DNA of 64,000 bases from Mycolicibacterium mucogenicum DSM 44124. GTDB lineage: Bacteria > Actinomycetota > Actinomycetes > Mycobacteriales > Mycobacteriaceae. The notes beneath the pieces were generated by a model. It had not been told where the DNA came from and did not search any database. It saw nothing but the letters and a program-made list of their open reading frames with translations. Within the stretch, counting starts at the first letter, position 1, and the number at the start of each line of letters is the position of its first letter. This document shows positions 55,565 to 63,587 of the stretch, piece after piece. The position numbers and the translations under genes were made by a program. The stretch covers positions 1,364,001 to 1,428,000 of the forward strand of contig NZ_CP062008.1 of assembly GCF_005670685.2 (NCBI RefSeq). The letters are read 5' to 3'.

Positions 55565-56161
55565 CTATGCAGTGACCAGGTACCCGTCGATGAAGTCGTG
55601 TAGCGCGGGGGCTAGGTGTGCGACGCCGGAATCGTTGAGCTTCGCCAGCAGGATGATGCCCTGATACTGGGCGAGCAGGGCGTGCGCGAGCTGCTGCGGA
55701 TCGGTGCCCGGGCGCAGTGCTCCGGCTGTTGCGGCCTCGGTGGCGATGACCGCCATGTGGTGCTCCATCGCCTTGAGGGTGTGCGCCAGATGCTCGCGCA
55801 GATCGTCGTCGGTGGTGGACAGTTCGGCGGCGAAGTTGCCGAACGGGCAGCCCACCGCGCGGCCGAATTGGGCTTCCAGCGCCGACTGAATGGCGCCGAT
55901 CGCGTCGGGGATGGCATGCAGCTTGTCGGCCGGCGACGCGGTGGGGGAGCCGGTCAGCTGGCGCTGAAATGCGTTGGCGTGTAAGTCGACAACGGCTTTC
56001 GCGAGTTCCGATTTCGACGAGAAGTAGTGGTAGAAGCTGCCCTTCTTGATGTCGGTCGCGCGGCAGAGTTCGTCGACGCCGACGGCTTGGTAGCTGCGTT
56101 CGAGGAACAGGCGTGCGGCAGTTGCGACCAGGCGGTCGCGGGCGTCAGAACTTCGGGGCAC
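55565..56161 (-). CDS. TetR family regulator
   Basis: A 198-residue regulator. The helix-turn-helix VGVDELCRATDIKKGSFYHYFSSKSELA covers about residues 27-54; the C-terminal domain contains VGCPFGNFAAEL, common in AcrR-type regulators of detoxification genes. GTG 56161 (VPRSSDARDRL) is chosen; upstream codons overlap the operator. It is divergent from the haloalkane dehalogenase, with an 18-base palindrome between the two starts, so it probably represses that gene and itself. Confidence 0.9.
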   Translation of the reverse strand: MPRSSDARDRLVATAARLFLERSYQAVGVDELCRATDIKKGSFYHYFSSKSELAKAVVDLHANAFQRQLTGSPTASPADKLHAIPDAIGAIQSALEAQFGRAVGCPFGNFAAELSTTDDDLREHLAHTLKAMEHHMAVIATEAATAGALRPGTDPQQLAHALLAQYQGIILLAKLNDSGVAHLAPALHDFIDGYLVTA

Positions 56162-56180
56162 CTGAGAATCGTAATTAGTA

Positions 56181-56198
56181 GTTGACCGGTCGGTCAAC
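56181..56198. promoter_or_regulatory. Palindromic operator for the TetR/dehalogenase pair
   Basis: GTTGACCGGTCGGTCAAC has perfect 8-base arms around a two-base centre and lies between the divergent starts at 56161 and 56217. Its form is typical of a TetR operator. Confidence 0.75.
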
Positions 56199-56216
56199 AA
56201 GTGGCAAGTTGACGAC

Positions 56217-57104
56217 ATGACTACCGCTGAGGTCTTCCGTACGCCCGACGACCGCTTCGCGAATCTGCCGGGCTACGACTTCGCCCCCAACTACGTCGAC
56301 ATCGACGGGCTGCGCCTGCACTATCTCGACGAAGGGCCGCGGGACGGCAAGCCCATCGTCTGTTTCCACGGCGAGCCGACGTGGGCGTACCTGTACCGCA
56401 AGATGATTGGCCCGTTCGTCGAGGCGGGGCACCGGGTGATCGTGCCCGACTATGCGGGCTTCGGCCGCTCGGACAAGCCCACCGATCGTCGGTGGTACAG
56501 CTACGACCGGCATGTCGAGTTGGTCACCCGACTGCTGGGCGGTTTGGGTTTGACGGACGCCACGGCGGTGGTGCAGGACTGGGGCGGGCCGATCGGTTTG
56601 CGCTGGGCCACCGAGAACGCGGATCAGGTTGGCGCACTGGCGATTTTCAATACCGGGCTGTTCACAGGCCGGGTGTCCAAGGGCTTCATGGCGTGGCGTG
56701 CGTTCGCGGAGGCCAACCCGGACCTGCCCGTCGGCTTCGTGATTCAGGGTGCGACGACGACCGAACTCCCGAACGACATCGTCGCGGCGTACGACGCGCC
56801 GTTCCCGACCGTGGAGTCGAAGGCCGGCGCCGCGCAGTTCCCGCTGTTGGTGCCGATCACGGAGGACGCCGCGGGCGCGACGGAAATGAAGGCCGTCACC
56901 GACGCGCTGTCGCGGTGGGAGAAGCCGGCATTGGTCGCGTTCTCCGACCAGGACCCGGTGTTCCCGTATCCGCGCGCGGGCGAGGCGTTCGTCGACCTGA
57001 TCCCGACGGTCGACGAGCAGGTGCGGATCGAAGGGGCGTCGCACTTCCTCCAGGAGGACCGTGGCGAGCAGTTGGCAGTCGAGGTGCTCAAGCGACTGGG
57101 TTGA
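56217..57104 (+). CDS. dhmA: Haloalkane dehalogenase (subfamily I, DhmA/DhlA-like)
   Basis: Hydrolyses carbon-halogen bonds of haloalkanes to alcohols. The 295-residue alpha/beta hydrolase has the oxyanion motif HGEP (51-54), the nucleophile Asp121 and halide-binding Trp122 in VVQDWGGPIGLR, acid Asp246 in SDQDPVF and base His276 in GASHFLQEDRG. An Asp rather than Ser nucleophile separates dehalogenases from esterases, and the Asp-His-Asp order marks subfamily I. Regulation by the divergent TetR is likely. The natural substrate is unknown, as for other mycobacterial DhmA proteins. Confidence 0.88.
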   Translation: MTTAEVFRTPDDRFANLPGYDFAPNYVDIDGLRLHYLDEGPRDGKPIVCFHGEPTWAYLYRKMIGPFVEAGHRVIVPDYAGFGRSDKPTDRRWYSYDRHVELVTRLLGGLGLTDATAVVQDWGGPIGLRWATENADQVGALAIFNTGLFTGRVSKGFMAWRAFAEANPDLPVGFVIQGATTTELPNDIVAAYDAPFPTVESKAGAAQFPLLVPITEDAAGATEMKAVTDALSRWEKPALVAFSDQDPVFPYPRAGEAFVDLIPTVDEQVRIEGASHFLQEDRGEQLAVEVLKRLG

Positions 57105-57116
57105 CGGCAGTCTGGC

Positions 57117-57181
57117 CGCCGAGCGTGGGGGAAATGACCACTGTCGCGCGCGATTCGCGGACACTTCGCCCACTCTCGGCG
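57117..57181. terminator. Imperfect palindrome between convergent genes
   Basis: Arms 57117-57133 (CGCCGAGCGTGGGGGAA) and 57165-57181 pair over 17 positions with two mismatches, with a further GC-rich partial palindrome in the loop. It lies between the convergent dhmA and DUF3817 genes and may be a factor-independent terminator without a U tract, or a dispersed repeat. Confidence 0.55.
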
Positions 57182-57189
57182 CATGAACT

Positions 57190-57528
57190 TCAGAGGTCGA
57201 AGCGCTTCTTCACGTCTTCGGTGCGGAAGTGCTCGACGATGATGCCGACGAGCGGGACGGTGCCGGCGAACAGGACGCCGATGGTCTGGCCGAGCGGCCA
57301 GCGGACCTTGACCGCCAGGTTGAACGTGCAGAGCAGGTAGGCGAAGTAGACCCAGCCGTGGACGATGCCGATCCAGTTCAGGCTGGCGTCGTTGAAGATG
57401 TAGTGCGCGACCAGCTCGTAGCAGAGGGCGATGAGCCAGATACCGGTCGCCCAAGCCATCACGCGGTAGGCGGTCAGCGCCTTGCGGATGGTGTCTTTCG
57501 ACAGGGTGGTCGGCTGCGACTCGGTCAT
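57190..57528 (-). CDS. DUF3817 integral membrane protein
   Basis: A 112-residue membrane protein (Rv1342c-like). Three helices are visible, with YRVMAWATGIWLIALCYELVAHYI and WIGIVHGWVYFAYLLCTFNLAVK carrying the DUF3817 pattern. ATG 57528 overlaps the stop of the upstream lprD gene as ATGA. Function unknown; the pairing with the lipoprotein is conserved in mycobacteria. Confidence 0.9.
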   Translation of the reverse strand: MTESQPTTLSKDTIRKALTAYRVMAWATGIWLIALCYELVAHYIFNDASLNWIGIVHGWVYFAYLLCTFNLAVKVRWPLGQTIGVLFAGTVPLVGIIVEHFRTEDVKKRFDL

Positions 57529-57896
57529 GTGGTGGTCCTGTCCTGTTTGTCGTTCTCGGCCAGTTCGGCCAGGTAGGCGTTGTATTCGTTGAGGGTCGGG
57601 TCCGCGGTGTCTTTGGCGGCCTTGGGGCGCTCCGGGAGCAGGCCCTCTGGGATTTCGGTGGGCTCGTTCTTGGGCTGCTGCTCGGGCGGGGCTTCCTCGT
57701 ACCGGACGAACTTGTAGTAGCCGTAGAAGCAGAAGGCGCCGAACATCGGCCACTGCAGGGCGTAGCCCAGGTTCTGGAAGGTGCCGGCGCTCGACTGGAA
57801 CCGCGACCATTGCCACCAGGCCAGGGCCATGCAGCCCAGGGCAGCGACGGTCACCAGCACGATGAGCGCCGGCCTCCTACGCCGTGTAGTGGACAT
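57525..57896 (-). CDS. lprD: Conserved lipoprotein LprD
   Basis: A 123-residue protein with a basic N-terminus (MSTTRRRRPALIVLV) and a lipobox ending ALGC at about residues 19-22, so it may be lipidated, although the following ALAWWQWSRF and a second hydrophobic stretch (FQNLGYALQWPMFGAFCFYGYY) also fit a two-helix membrane protein. The C-terminus is charged. There is no ribosome site before ATG 57896, which suggests a leaderless mRNA. It is the first gene of a pair with the DUF3817 protein. Confidence 0.87.
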   Translation of the reverse strand: MSTTRRRRPALIVLVTVAALGCMALAWWQWSRFQSSAGTFQNLGYALQWPMFGAFCFYGYYKFVRYEEAPPEQQPKNEPTEIPEGLLPERPKAAKDTADPTLNEYNAYLAELAENDKQDRTTT

Positions 57897-57942
57897 ATGG
57901 CAACGGTACCGCGCGGGGGTTTGGGTTTGCGATTCGTGCCTG

Positions 57943-58719
57943 CTAGGACGCCCGAGGCTCGATGCAGGGCCACGGCACTGGTCGCGACTTGGGGCCGATG
58001 AATTCGTCCAGGCGAGCGGTGTCGACTTTGCGGTAGATAGAGACAGTTCGTTGTGTGGAGCGTCGCCATCTAATCGCCAGCCGGTCCAGCGCGCGGGTGA
58101 ATAGACCGAGGATGTCCACGGACACATTGGTGAAGTGATAGCGGACGCTCATGACGCCGCGATCGTTGGCGACGACGCGGCAGCCGTCACTGTGGATGAG
58201 CCCGACGACGAATTCTTCGGTGGCGCGGTCGACGAATTCTTGTTGCCAAGCTTCAAGCGCGATGCGCCGATCGTGCTTTCGCCCGGGACCATGTTGCGGG
58301 AACAGACAGGGCCAGTGCTTCGAGTACAGATAGACCTCGATGCACCCCTTCTTCTGGACTGTCGCAGCATGCTGGCCAGGCATCACGGCGTCGATCGCCT
58401 CGCGGCAGCGGGTGATGATCGCGGGGTACTTCTCATCGAGAGCGATCCGAAGTCGCCATACCTGTCGTGAGCGCGAGATGCAGCCATCGCCGAGGTATAG
58501 GCCCAACAGATATGCGTAGGGCGCGGCCGGTAGCGAGGTGAAGTCGTGCAGAACTCCGCACGACGACGAGGGGTCGTGCTTCACTAGCCTCGTCGGTGGA
58601 TGTAGCCGCCAACCGCGGATGGTCGTCCGCGGGATGCCGGTCTCGCGTGCGATGGCACAGTCGTTCATGCCGGACGCAATGAGGGATTGCACGTGGTCGA
58701 ACTCGTCGAGGTTGCGCAT
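57943..58719 (-). CDS. LAGLIDADG homing-endonuclease-like protein with HTH
   Basis: A 258-residue protein. The N-terminus holds a resolvase-like helix-turn-helix (MNDCAIARETGIPRTTIRGW, about residues 18-37). Two LAGLIDADG-type motifs follow: YLLGLYLGDGCIS near residue 70 and VVGLIHSDGCRVV near 180, each with the Asp expected for metal binding, about the spacing of a single-chain endonuclease. GGAGG gives ATG 58719. It is free-standing, not in an intron or intein, and diverges from a tRNA-Leu gene starting 85 bases away. It may be an active nuclease or a domesticated DNA-binding protein. Confidence 0.82.
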   Translation of the reverse strand: MRNLDEFDHVQSLIASGMNDCAIARETGIPRTTIRGWRLHPPTRLVKHDPSSSCGVLHDFTSLPAAPYAYLLGLYLGDGCISRSRQVWRLRIALDEKYPAIITRCREAIDAVMPGQHAATVQKKGCIEVYLYSKHWPCLFPQHGPGRKHDRRIALEAWQQEFVDRATEEFVVGLIHSDGCRVVANDRGVMSVRYHFTNVSVDILGLFTRALDRLAIRWRRSTQRTVSIYRKVDTARLDEFIGPKSRPVPWPCIEPRAS

Positions 58720-58804
58720 CGGCCCTCCGTCAATCGTTGTCATCAACTTATGACGGCGGTCCGACAAGTTCTGGGCTGTGCGGTACCGGTATCCTCAGGG
58801 TGTT

Positions 58805-58888
58805 GCGGGCGTGGCGCAATCGGTTGACGCGCGGGTTTTAGGTGCCCGTGTTCGAAAGAACGTGTGGGTTCGAGTCCCACCGCCCGCA
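58805..58888 (+). tRNA. tRNA-Leu (anticodon UAG)
   Basis: A complete class II tRNA. The acceptor stem is GCGGGCG (58805-58811) with CGCCCGC (58881-58887), discriminator A. The anticodon stem CGGGT/GCCCG frames the loop TTTAGGT, giving UAG, which reads CUA and other CUN codons. The long variable arm (GTTCGAAAGAAC) and T-arm GTGGGTTCGAGTCCCAC are clear. CCA is not encoded. Confidence 0.96.
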
Positions 58889-59300
58889 CTCAGTAGGCCG
58901 AATCGTGTCATGCGTTGTAGACGACTCGATTGATCTGCGTAGTCGACCCCTCCGACTGGTGGGGGCGCCCCTGTTCGCGGCGTTCTATCAGCAGTGCTTT
59001 CGATTGGTGAACCCCACCTCACCCAAAGTCGACTCCAAGCGCCGTTGCGTCACGAACTGCGGTTCAGCTACCCCGCAGGCGGCGACTCCACCGCATGCCG
59101 CCGTTTGCGCTACAGATCGGGCGACTTGGCCACGCTGATGCCGAGAACGTCCCAGCCGAGGCGCGCATTGGTCGGCAGCCGAAACTAGCTGAAAAACAAC
59201 CACTTTCGTCCAGAGTGGCAGACGGCAGCGAACCACGACCGGGATCGCAGACCTCAGTGTGCCCTACGGAAAGCGTTGTGCCGCTTAGCTGATACGTACT
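58889..59300. other. Gap of 412 bases without a supported gene
   Basis: After tRNA-Leu the sequence has lower G+C than its surroundings and no frame with mycobacterial codon preference. Short open frames exist but have neither ribosome sites nor recognisable protein. It could be a degraded remnant of an element integrated at the tRNA gene, but no integrase fragment or tRNA 3'-end repeat is seen. Confidence 0.55.
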
Positions 59301-59432
59301 TCAGTGCTTCTTGGAATGCAGTACGCCGTCGGTCGGCGCCTGGTCGGTCTTGGCGCGCTTCTCTGCACGTTTCTCTTTGAGCGACTTGCCGGTCTTCTTG
59401 GTCATGCTCTGTCGCGGAGATTTGTCAGACAT
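59301..59432 (-). CDS. Small basic protein, 43 residues
   Basis: MSDKSPRQSMTKKTGKSLKE and the Lys/Arg/Glu-rich remainder, ending LHSKKH, match a small charged protein commonly seen in mycobacterial genomes. It is probably helical and unstructured at the ends. AAAGGGG lies a few bases before ATG 59432. The frame is open further upstream, but that part is Arg-rich and unlike a protein start. Function unknown; nucleic acid or ribosome association is possible from charge alone. Confidence 0.75.
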   Translation of the reverse strand: MSDKSPRQSMTKKTGKSLKEKRAEKRAKTDQAPTDGVLHSKKH

Positions 59433-59663
59433 GACACGCCCCTTTGTTCGGGGGCCTGGGTGGTCCCAATTACCAGACCCTACGCGTACCGCGGACGACC
59501 ACGCAATGCGCGCGGTCGAGTCGCGGCGCCGTCGACGCATCCGAGCGTTGCGCGGCAACACCTGCGACGTGGCGCCGTTTCGAAAGGGGGCCTAGGCTGG
59601 AGGTGACACGCACCCTAGGTGGCCGAGCCCCGTTGCCACGCGCGTAAATGGACCGGAATTCTT

Positions 59664-60752
59664 TTGTCAATCAATGATATTGCCGCGTATGCACGTCTGT
59701 CTCCAGCAGACGTCGAGTCGTTCGGTCTTGAACTGGACACCATCCGCGCCGACGTCGAGGAGTCCCTCGGCGCCAAGGACGCCGCCTACATCCGGCGCGC
59801 CATCGCGTTTCAGCGGATTCTGGACGTCGGCGCTCGGCTGCAGATTGCCGGGAGTCGATCCAGGGCCGGTTGGGCGGTGGGGGTCGTGGCGTTGGCGTAC
59901 GCGAAAGCCGTTGAGAATATGGAGATCGGGCACAACGTCAGCCACGGCCAATGGGACTGGATGAACGATCCGGAGATCCATTCCAGCGCCTGGGAGTGGG
60001 ACATGGTGGGTGTGTCCGCGCAGTGGCGGTACTCGCACAACTATCGCCATCATGTGTTCACCAATGTGGTCGGCGTGGATGACGACCTCGGGTTCGGGGT
60101 GTTGAGGGTGACCCGTGACCAACCGTGGAAGCCCGCATATCTATGGCAACCGCTGCAAAATCTATTGTTGGCCCTGACCTTCGAATGGGGAATCGCCCGT
60201 CACGGCTATCACACCGAAACGGAGCGGGCCGGCAGCCAGGACGGTAAGCGGGCCGCGAAGAAGTCGATGCTGATCAAGATCGCCCGGCAGATCACGAAGG
60301 ACTACGTCGCCGTGCCTGCGCTCAGCCTGCGCCGCTGGCGGCGAACGCTGACCGCCAACGCCGTCGCCAACCTGTTGCGTAACCTCTGGTCATACGTGGT
60401 GATCTTCTGCGGGCACTTTCCCGACGGTGTGCAGACGTTTGCCCCGGAGGTCCTGCAGTCCGAGACCAGGGCGGAGTGGTATCTGCGTCAGATGCTGGGT
60501 GCCGCGAACTTCAAAGCCGGTCGGATACTGGCATTTTCGAGCGGAAACCTGTGTTACCAGATCGAGCACCACCTGTTCCCCGACCTGCCGAGCAATCGGT
60601 ACGCGCAGATCAGCGTCCGAGTTCGTCACTTGTGTGACAAGTACGACCTGCCTTACACCACGGGCTCGCTCATCACGCAGTACCTGCAGACCCTACGGAC
60701 CAACTTCCGGCTGGCGCTGCCTGACAAGGGCTGGGCCGCCATCCGCGGATAG
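59664..60752 (+). CDS. Membrane fatty-acid (acyl-CoA) desaturase, DesA3-like
   Basis: Inserts a double bond in acyl chains using a di-iron centre. The 362-residue protein has the three His boxes GHNVSHGQWDW, HNYRHHVFTN and QIEHHLFPD, plus FCGHFPDGVQTF. Overall similarity is to mycobacterial DesA3, the stearoyl-CoA desaturase, but DesA3 carries a longer C-terminal tail of some 50-60 residues that is missing here. TTG 59664 (MSINDIAAYARLSPADVES) gives the family N-terminus; GTG 59619 is the alternative. It needs a partner oxidoreductase (DesA3 uses Rv3230c), which is not next to it. Confidence 0.87.
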   Translation: MSINDIAAYARLSPADVESFGLELDTIRADVEESLGAKDAAYIRRAIAFQRILDVGARLQIAGSRSRAGWAVGVVALAYAKAVENMEIGHNVSHGQWDWMNDPEIHSSAWEWDMVGVSAQWRYSHNYRHHVFTNVVGVDDDLGFGVLRVTRDQPWKPAYLWQPLQNLLLALTFEWGIARHGYHTETERAGSQDGKRAAKKSMLIKIARQITKDYVAVPALSLRRWRRTLTANAVANLLRNLWSYVVIFCGHFPDGVQTFAPEVLQSETRAEWYLRQMLGAANFKAGRILAFSSGNLCYQIEHHLFPDLPSNRYAQISVRVRHLCDKYDLPYTTGSLITQYLQTLRTNFRLALPDKGWAAIRG

Positions 60753-60755
60753 CAG

Positions 60756-60929
60756 TCAGCGGTCGAACACGGCTTTGATCTTGGTCCGCGCCTGTCCGGC
60801 ATCGGAGGCGGCTTGGTGTGCGTGGTCATCGTCCAAGGTGCCACTGCTGTCGATGCCGAAGCCGAAGTAGCTCTTGGTGCCCTCCCAGGCGCTATCGGCT
60901 TTCCGCGCAATTGTTTTCACAACATTCAT
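60756..60929 (-). CDS. Small protein of 57 residues, function unknown
   Basis: The minus-strand frame starts MNVVKTIARKADSAWEGTKS and ends ARTKIKAVFDR. It has a short amphipathic start, a central YFGFGIDSSGTLDDD and a helical tail rich in Ala, Gln and Asp. No signal peptide or metal motif is seen. It is convergent with the desaturase, four bases from its stop. The ribosome site is weak (GAGAG). Composition and reading frame look like a real mycobacterial small protein, but I do not recognise the family. Confidence 0.6.
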   Translation of the reverse strand: MNVVKTIARKADSAWEGTKSYFGFGIDSSGTLDDDHAHQAASDAGQARTKIKAVFDR

Positions 60930-61389
60930 GGTCTATCTCTCTATCGTCAGCATGAGCACAGCGCGCGAACGCGCGCTGAAGTTCAGGTTCGGTTCCATCG
61001 ACACCGTCGAATTACGTTGGCCCCGTTGAGTGGTGGCGGCAACAAACGTCTCGATGAAAAACGTGATATGCCTTCGGTTTTGGCATTCGGCCGCCCAGAC
61101 GGGCATGTCGGCGAGTTGTTGGCCCTGATGATCCGAAGGCGCCGAGGATCACCGATACGTAGGCGTGCAACAACTGACGTTCTGTAACGTTCACTCTACA
61201 CCCGTTGGCGTGCATCAACCGACGCGGCGGCGCGTTGTTCGTCGCGCGTCGCATAGGTCCGGGGTGTAGCGTGGGAAAGGTTGGGAACCAGCCAGCCCCT
61301 GGCGTAGTCAAGTCAGCTTCTTGCCGTTGCATTCCCCGAGCAGCAGCTCGCGCCGGACCCATCGGTGACCATTACGCGACGGGACTGCC
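60930..61389. other. Gap of 460 bases before the glycosyltransferase operon
   Basis: No gene is supported. It contains a short GC hairpin (60960-60966 with 60971-60977) and a TGACGTTCTGTAACGTTCA patch near 61178-61196 with an ACGTT/AACGT dyad. The promoter of the downstream operon must lie here, but no convincing -35/-10 pair was found. Confidence 0.5.
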
Positions 61390-62577
61390 GTGAAATCGCA
61401 ACTCAGTCTTCAGTATTCAGATGAGGCGGTGCGGAAGTACACACGTGCCGGCTCGCCAAGTTTCGGGATTCTCAGCACATTTCCACCGACACGATGCGGA
61501 CTTGCGACATTCAGCGCCGCGCTGAGCCACGGCCTGGCCGTCAACGGCGCCGACGTCAGTGTGGTGCGTGTTGCGGATGGGGCCTGCGCCAGCGATAGCC
61601 GAGTGATCGGTGAACTGACCAACGGATCACCGGCGTCAGTCGCAGCAGCAGTGGATCTGCTCAATCAGAGCGACGTCGCGGTGATCCAGCACGAGTACGG
61701 AATCTACGGCGGCGCTGACGGCGACGAAGTCCTGGACATCATCGGCGGTCTGCGAATCCCGTCGATCGTGGTTGCCCACACGATTCCCAAGAATCCCACC
61801 CGGCACCAGCGTGCTGTGCTGGAGGAGGTGGTGGCGCTCGCCGATCAGGTGGTCGTGATGTCCGACTCGGCCAGGGGACAACTGCGTCACGGTTTCGATG
61901 TCGATCAGCGGAAGATCGCCACGATCCCGCACGGGGCGACCATGCCCAGCGGTCTCCACACGGGCCGTACCGGGCGCCCGACGCTGCTGACCTGGGGCCT
62001 GCTGGGGCCGGGAAAGGGGATCGAGCGCGTCATCGATGCGATGAGCGCACTGCACGGCCTCAACGGCCAGCCCCGCTATCTGATCGCCGGCCAGACCCAT
62101 CCTCGGGTGCTTGCCGCCGACGGCGAGGCCTACCGTGAGGCCTGCGCCGAGCGAGCACAGCGTGCCGGGGTGGGCCGCGCGGTCCAGTTCGATGCCGGTT
62201 ACCGAGACGTAGCGTCCCTGATCGCTCTGATGATGTCCGCGGCGGTCGTGGTGCTGCCTTACGACTCCACCGACCAAGCCACCTCCGGCGTCTTGGTTGA
62301 CGCCATCGCCTGCGGTCGGCCGGTCGTCGCGACGGCGTTCCCGCACGCCATCGAGTTGCTGTCCACAGGAGCGGGGATCGTCGTCGGCCATGACGACCCC
62401 GACGCGATGCGGTCGGCTCTGCATTCTGTGCTGACCCAGCCCCGGTTGGCCGGTTCCATGGCGGCCGAGGCCCGGCGGCTCGCGCCGTCGATGTCGTGGC
62501 CGGTCGTGGCGAAATCGTATCAATCTGTGGCACAACGAATTCTGAGAAGACGTCCGGAGCCCACGTGGCTGGGGTAG
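61390..62577 (+). CDS. GT4-type glycosyltransferase
   Basis: A 395-residue GT-B glycosyltransferase. The N-terminal domain starts FGILSTFPPTRCGLATFSAAL, the acceptor-side pattern of GT4 enzymes, and QHEYGIYGG is in the middle. The C-terminal nucleotide-sugar domain has LLTWGLLGPGKGIERVIDAM and the PYDSTDQATSGVLVDAIACG region in place of the E-x7-E motif, with only partial match. GTG 61390. It is first in an operon with a toroid protein and a GH130 enzyme, so mannose transfer is a reasonable guess; the sugar is not determined by the sequence. Confidence 0.88.
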   Translation: MKSQLSLQYSDEAVRKYTRAGSPSFGILSTFPPTRCGLATFSAALSHGLAVNGADVSVVRVADGACASDSRVIGELTNGSPASVAAAVDLLNQSDVAVIQHEYGIYGGADGDEVLDIIGGLRIPSIVVAHTIPKNPTRHQRAVLEEVVALADQVVVMSDSARGQLRHGFDVDQRKIATIPHGATMPSGLHTGRTGRPTLLTWGLLGPGKGIERVIDAMSALHGLNGQPRYLIAGQTHPRVLAADGEAYREACAERAQRAGVGRAVQFDAGYRDVASLIALMMSAAVVVLPYDSTDQATSGVLVDAIACGRPVVATAFPHAIELLSTGAGIVVGHDDPDAMRSALHSVLTQPRLAGSMAAEARRLAPSMSWPVVAKSYQSVAQRILRRRPEPTWLG

Positions 62578-63587
62578 TGCCGGAACCGAAGTTCGACCAC
62601 CTGCTGGCCATGACAGATCGGCACGGCACCTTCGAGCACGCCTGCGGCACCCAGCCGCGGCCCGAGCACGGCTACTGCACCGACGACATGGCGCGAGTCC
62701 TGGTGGTCGCCAGCCGCGAGCCGAATGCCGACGATGATGTGCATGTGCTGGCCCGACTGGCCGTGAAGTTCCTCGATGGCGCACAGGCGTTCTCGGGCGG
62801 TTGCCGTAATCGGTTGGACCGCAACGGTCGTTGGACCGACGACTTCACCTTCGAGGACTGCTGGGGCCGATGCCTATGGGCACTGGGCACGGCCGCCGCG
62901 CACAGCGACCTCGGCTTGGTCCGCAGTTTGTCGGTGGTGCAGTTCGAACGGGCTGCCCGTGGCCGGTCCGTCTGGCCTCGCGCGATGGCGTTCGCGGCAC
63001 TGGGCGCCGCGGAGCTGCTCAGCGTCGACCCCGATCATGTCGGGGCACGCCGGCTCATCGATGACTACGCGGAAGGTGTTGCGGCGCAGAGCGGTAAAGT
63101 CGATTGGCAGTGGCCCGAGGAACGCCTGACGTACGTGAACGCGTTGTTGCCCGAGGCGATGATCGCCGCGGGGGATGCACGCGGCGACTCGGCGCTGTGC
63201 CAGCGCGGTCTTGATCTTCTGGAATGGCTGATCGATTGCGAGACCGTTGACGGGCATCTGTCGGTGTGCCCGGCCGGCGGTTGGGCTGCGGGGGAACCGC
63301 GCCCGGCCTTCGATCAGCAACCCGTCGAGGTTGCCGCCTTGGCCGATGCGTGTGCTCGCGCGGCAAGCGTTGATGCCAGTGCCATCTGGACGAGCACCGT
63401 GCGGGTGGCTGCGGCCTGGTTCCAGGGCGCCAACGACGTCGGCGCGGTGATGTGGGATTCGGCAACCGGCGGCGGGTTCGACGGGCTGCACGCCGACGGA
63501 ATCAACCTCAATCAGGGCGCTGAGTCGACGCTCGCGGTGCTGTCCACTTTCCAGCAGGCCCATCGCCTGGTCGCTGTGACGCAATGA
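62565..63587 (+). CDS. Alpha/alpha-toroid carbohydrate-active-like protein
   Basis: A 340-residue, largely helical protein with repeats typical of six-hairpin glycosidase folds: GYCTDDMARVLVVA near residue 35, TFEDCWGRCLWALGTAAA near 90, WQWPEERLTYVNALLPEAMIAAG near 185, WFQGANDVGAVMWDSATGGGFDGL near the end. Conserved Asp, Glu and Trp in these segments suggest a sugar-binding cleft. GTG 62565 has GGAG upstream and overlaps the glycosyltransferase by 13 bases; its stop overlaps the next start as ATGA. Such proteins are often labelled glycosyltransferase by association only. Confidence 0.8.
   Translation: MAGVVPEPKFDHLLAMTDRHGTFEHACGTQPRPEHGYCTDDMARVLVVASREPNADDDVHVLARLAVKFLDGAQAFSGGCRNRLDRNGRWTDDFTFEDCWGRCLWALGTAAAHSDLGLVRSLSVVQFERAARGRSVWPRAMAFAALGAAELLSVDPDHVGARRLIDDYAEGVAAQSGKVDWQWPEERLTYVNALLPEAMIAAGDARGDSALCQRGLDLLEWLIDCETVDGHLSVCPAGGWAAGEPRPAFDQQPVEVAALADACARAASVDASAIWTSTVRVAAAWFQGANDVGAVMWDSATGGGFDGLHADGINLNQGAESTLAVLSTFQQAHRLVAVTQ

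Noticed and set aside
58889..59300. Prophage or integrative element at tRNA-Leu
   Set aside because: No integrase, no repeat of the tRNA 3' end and no phage gene is seen in the window; only the composition is suggestive.
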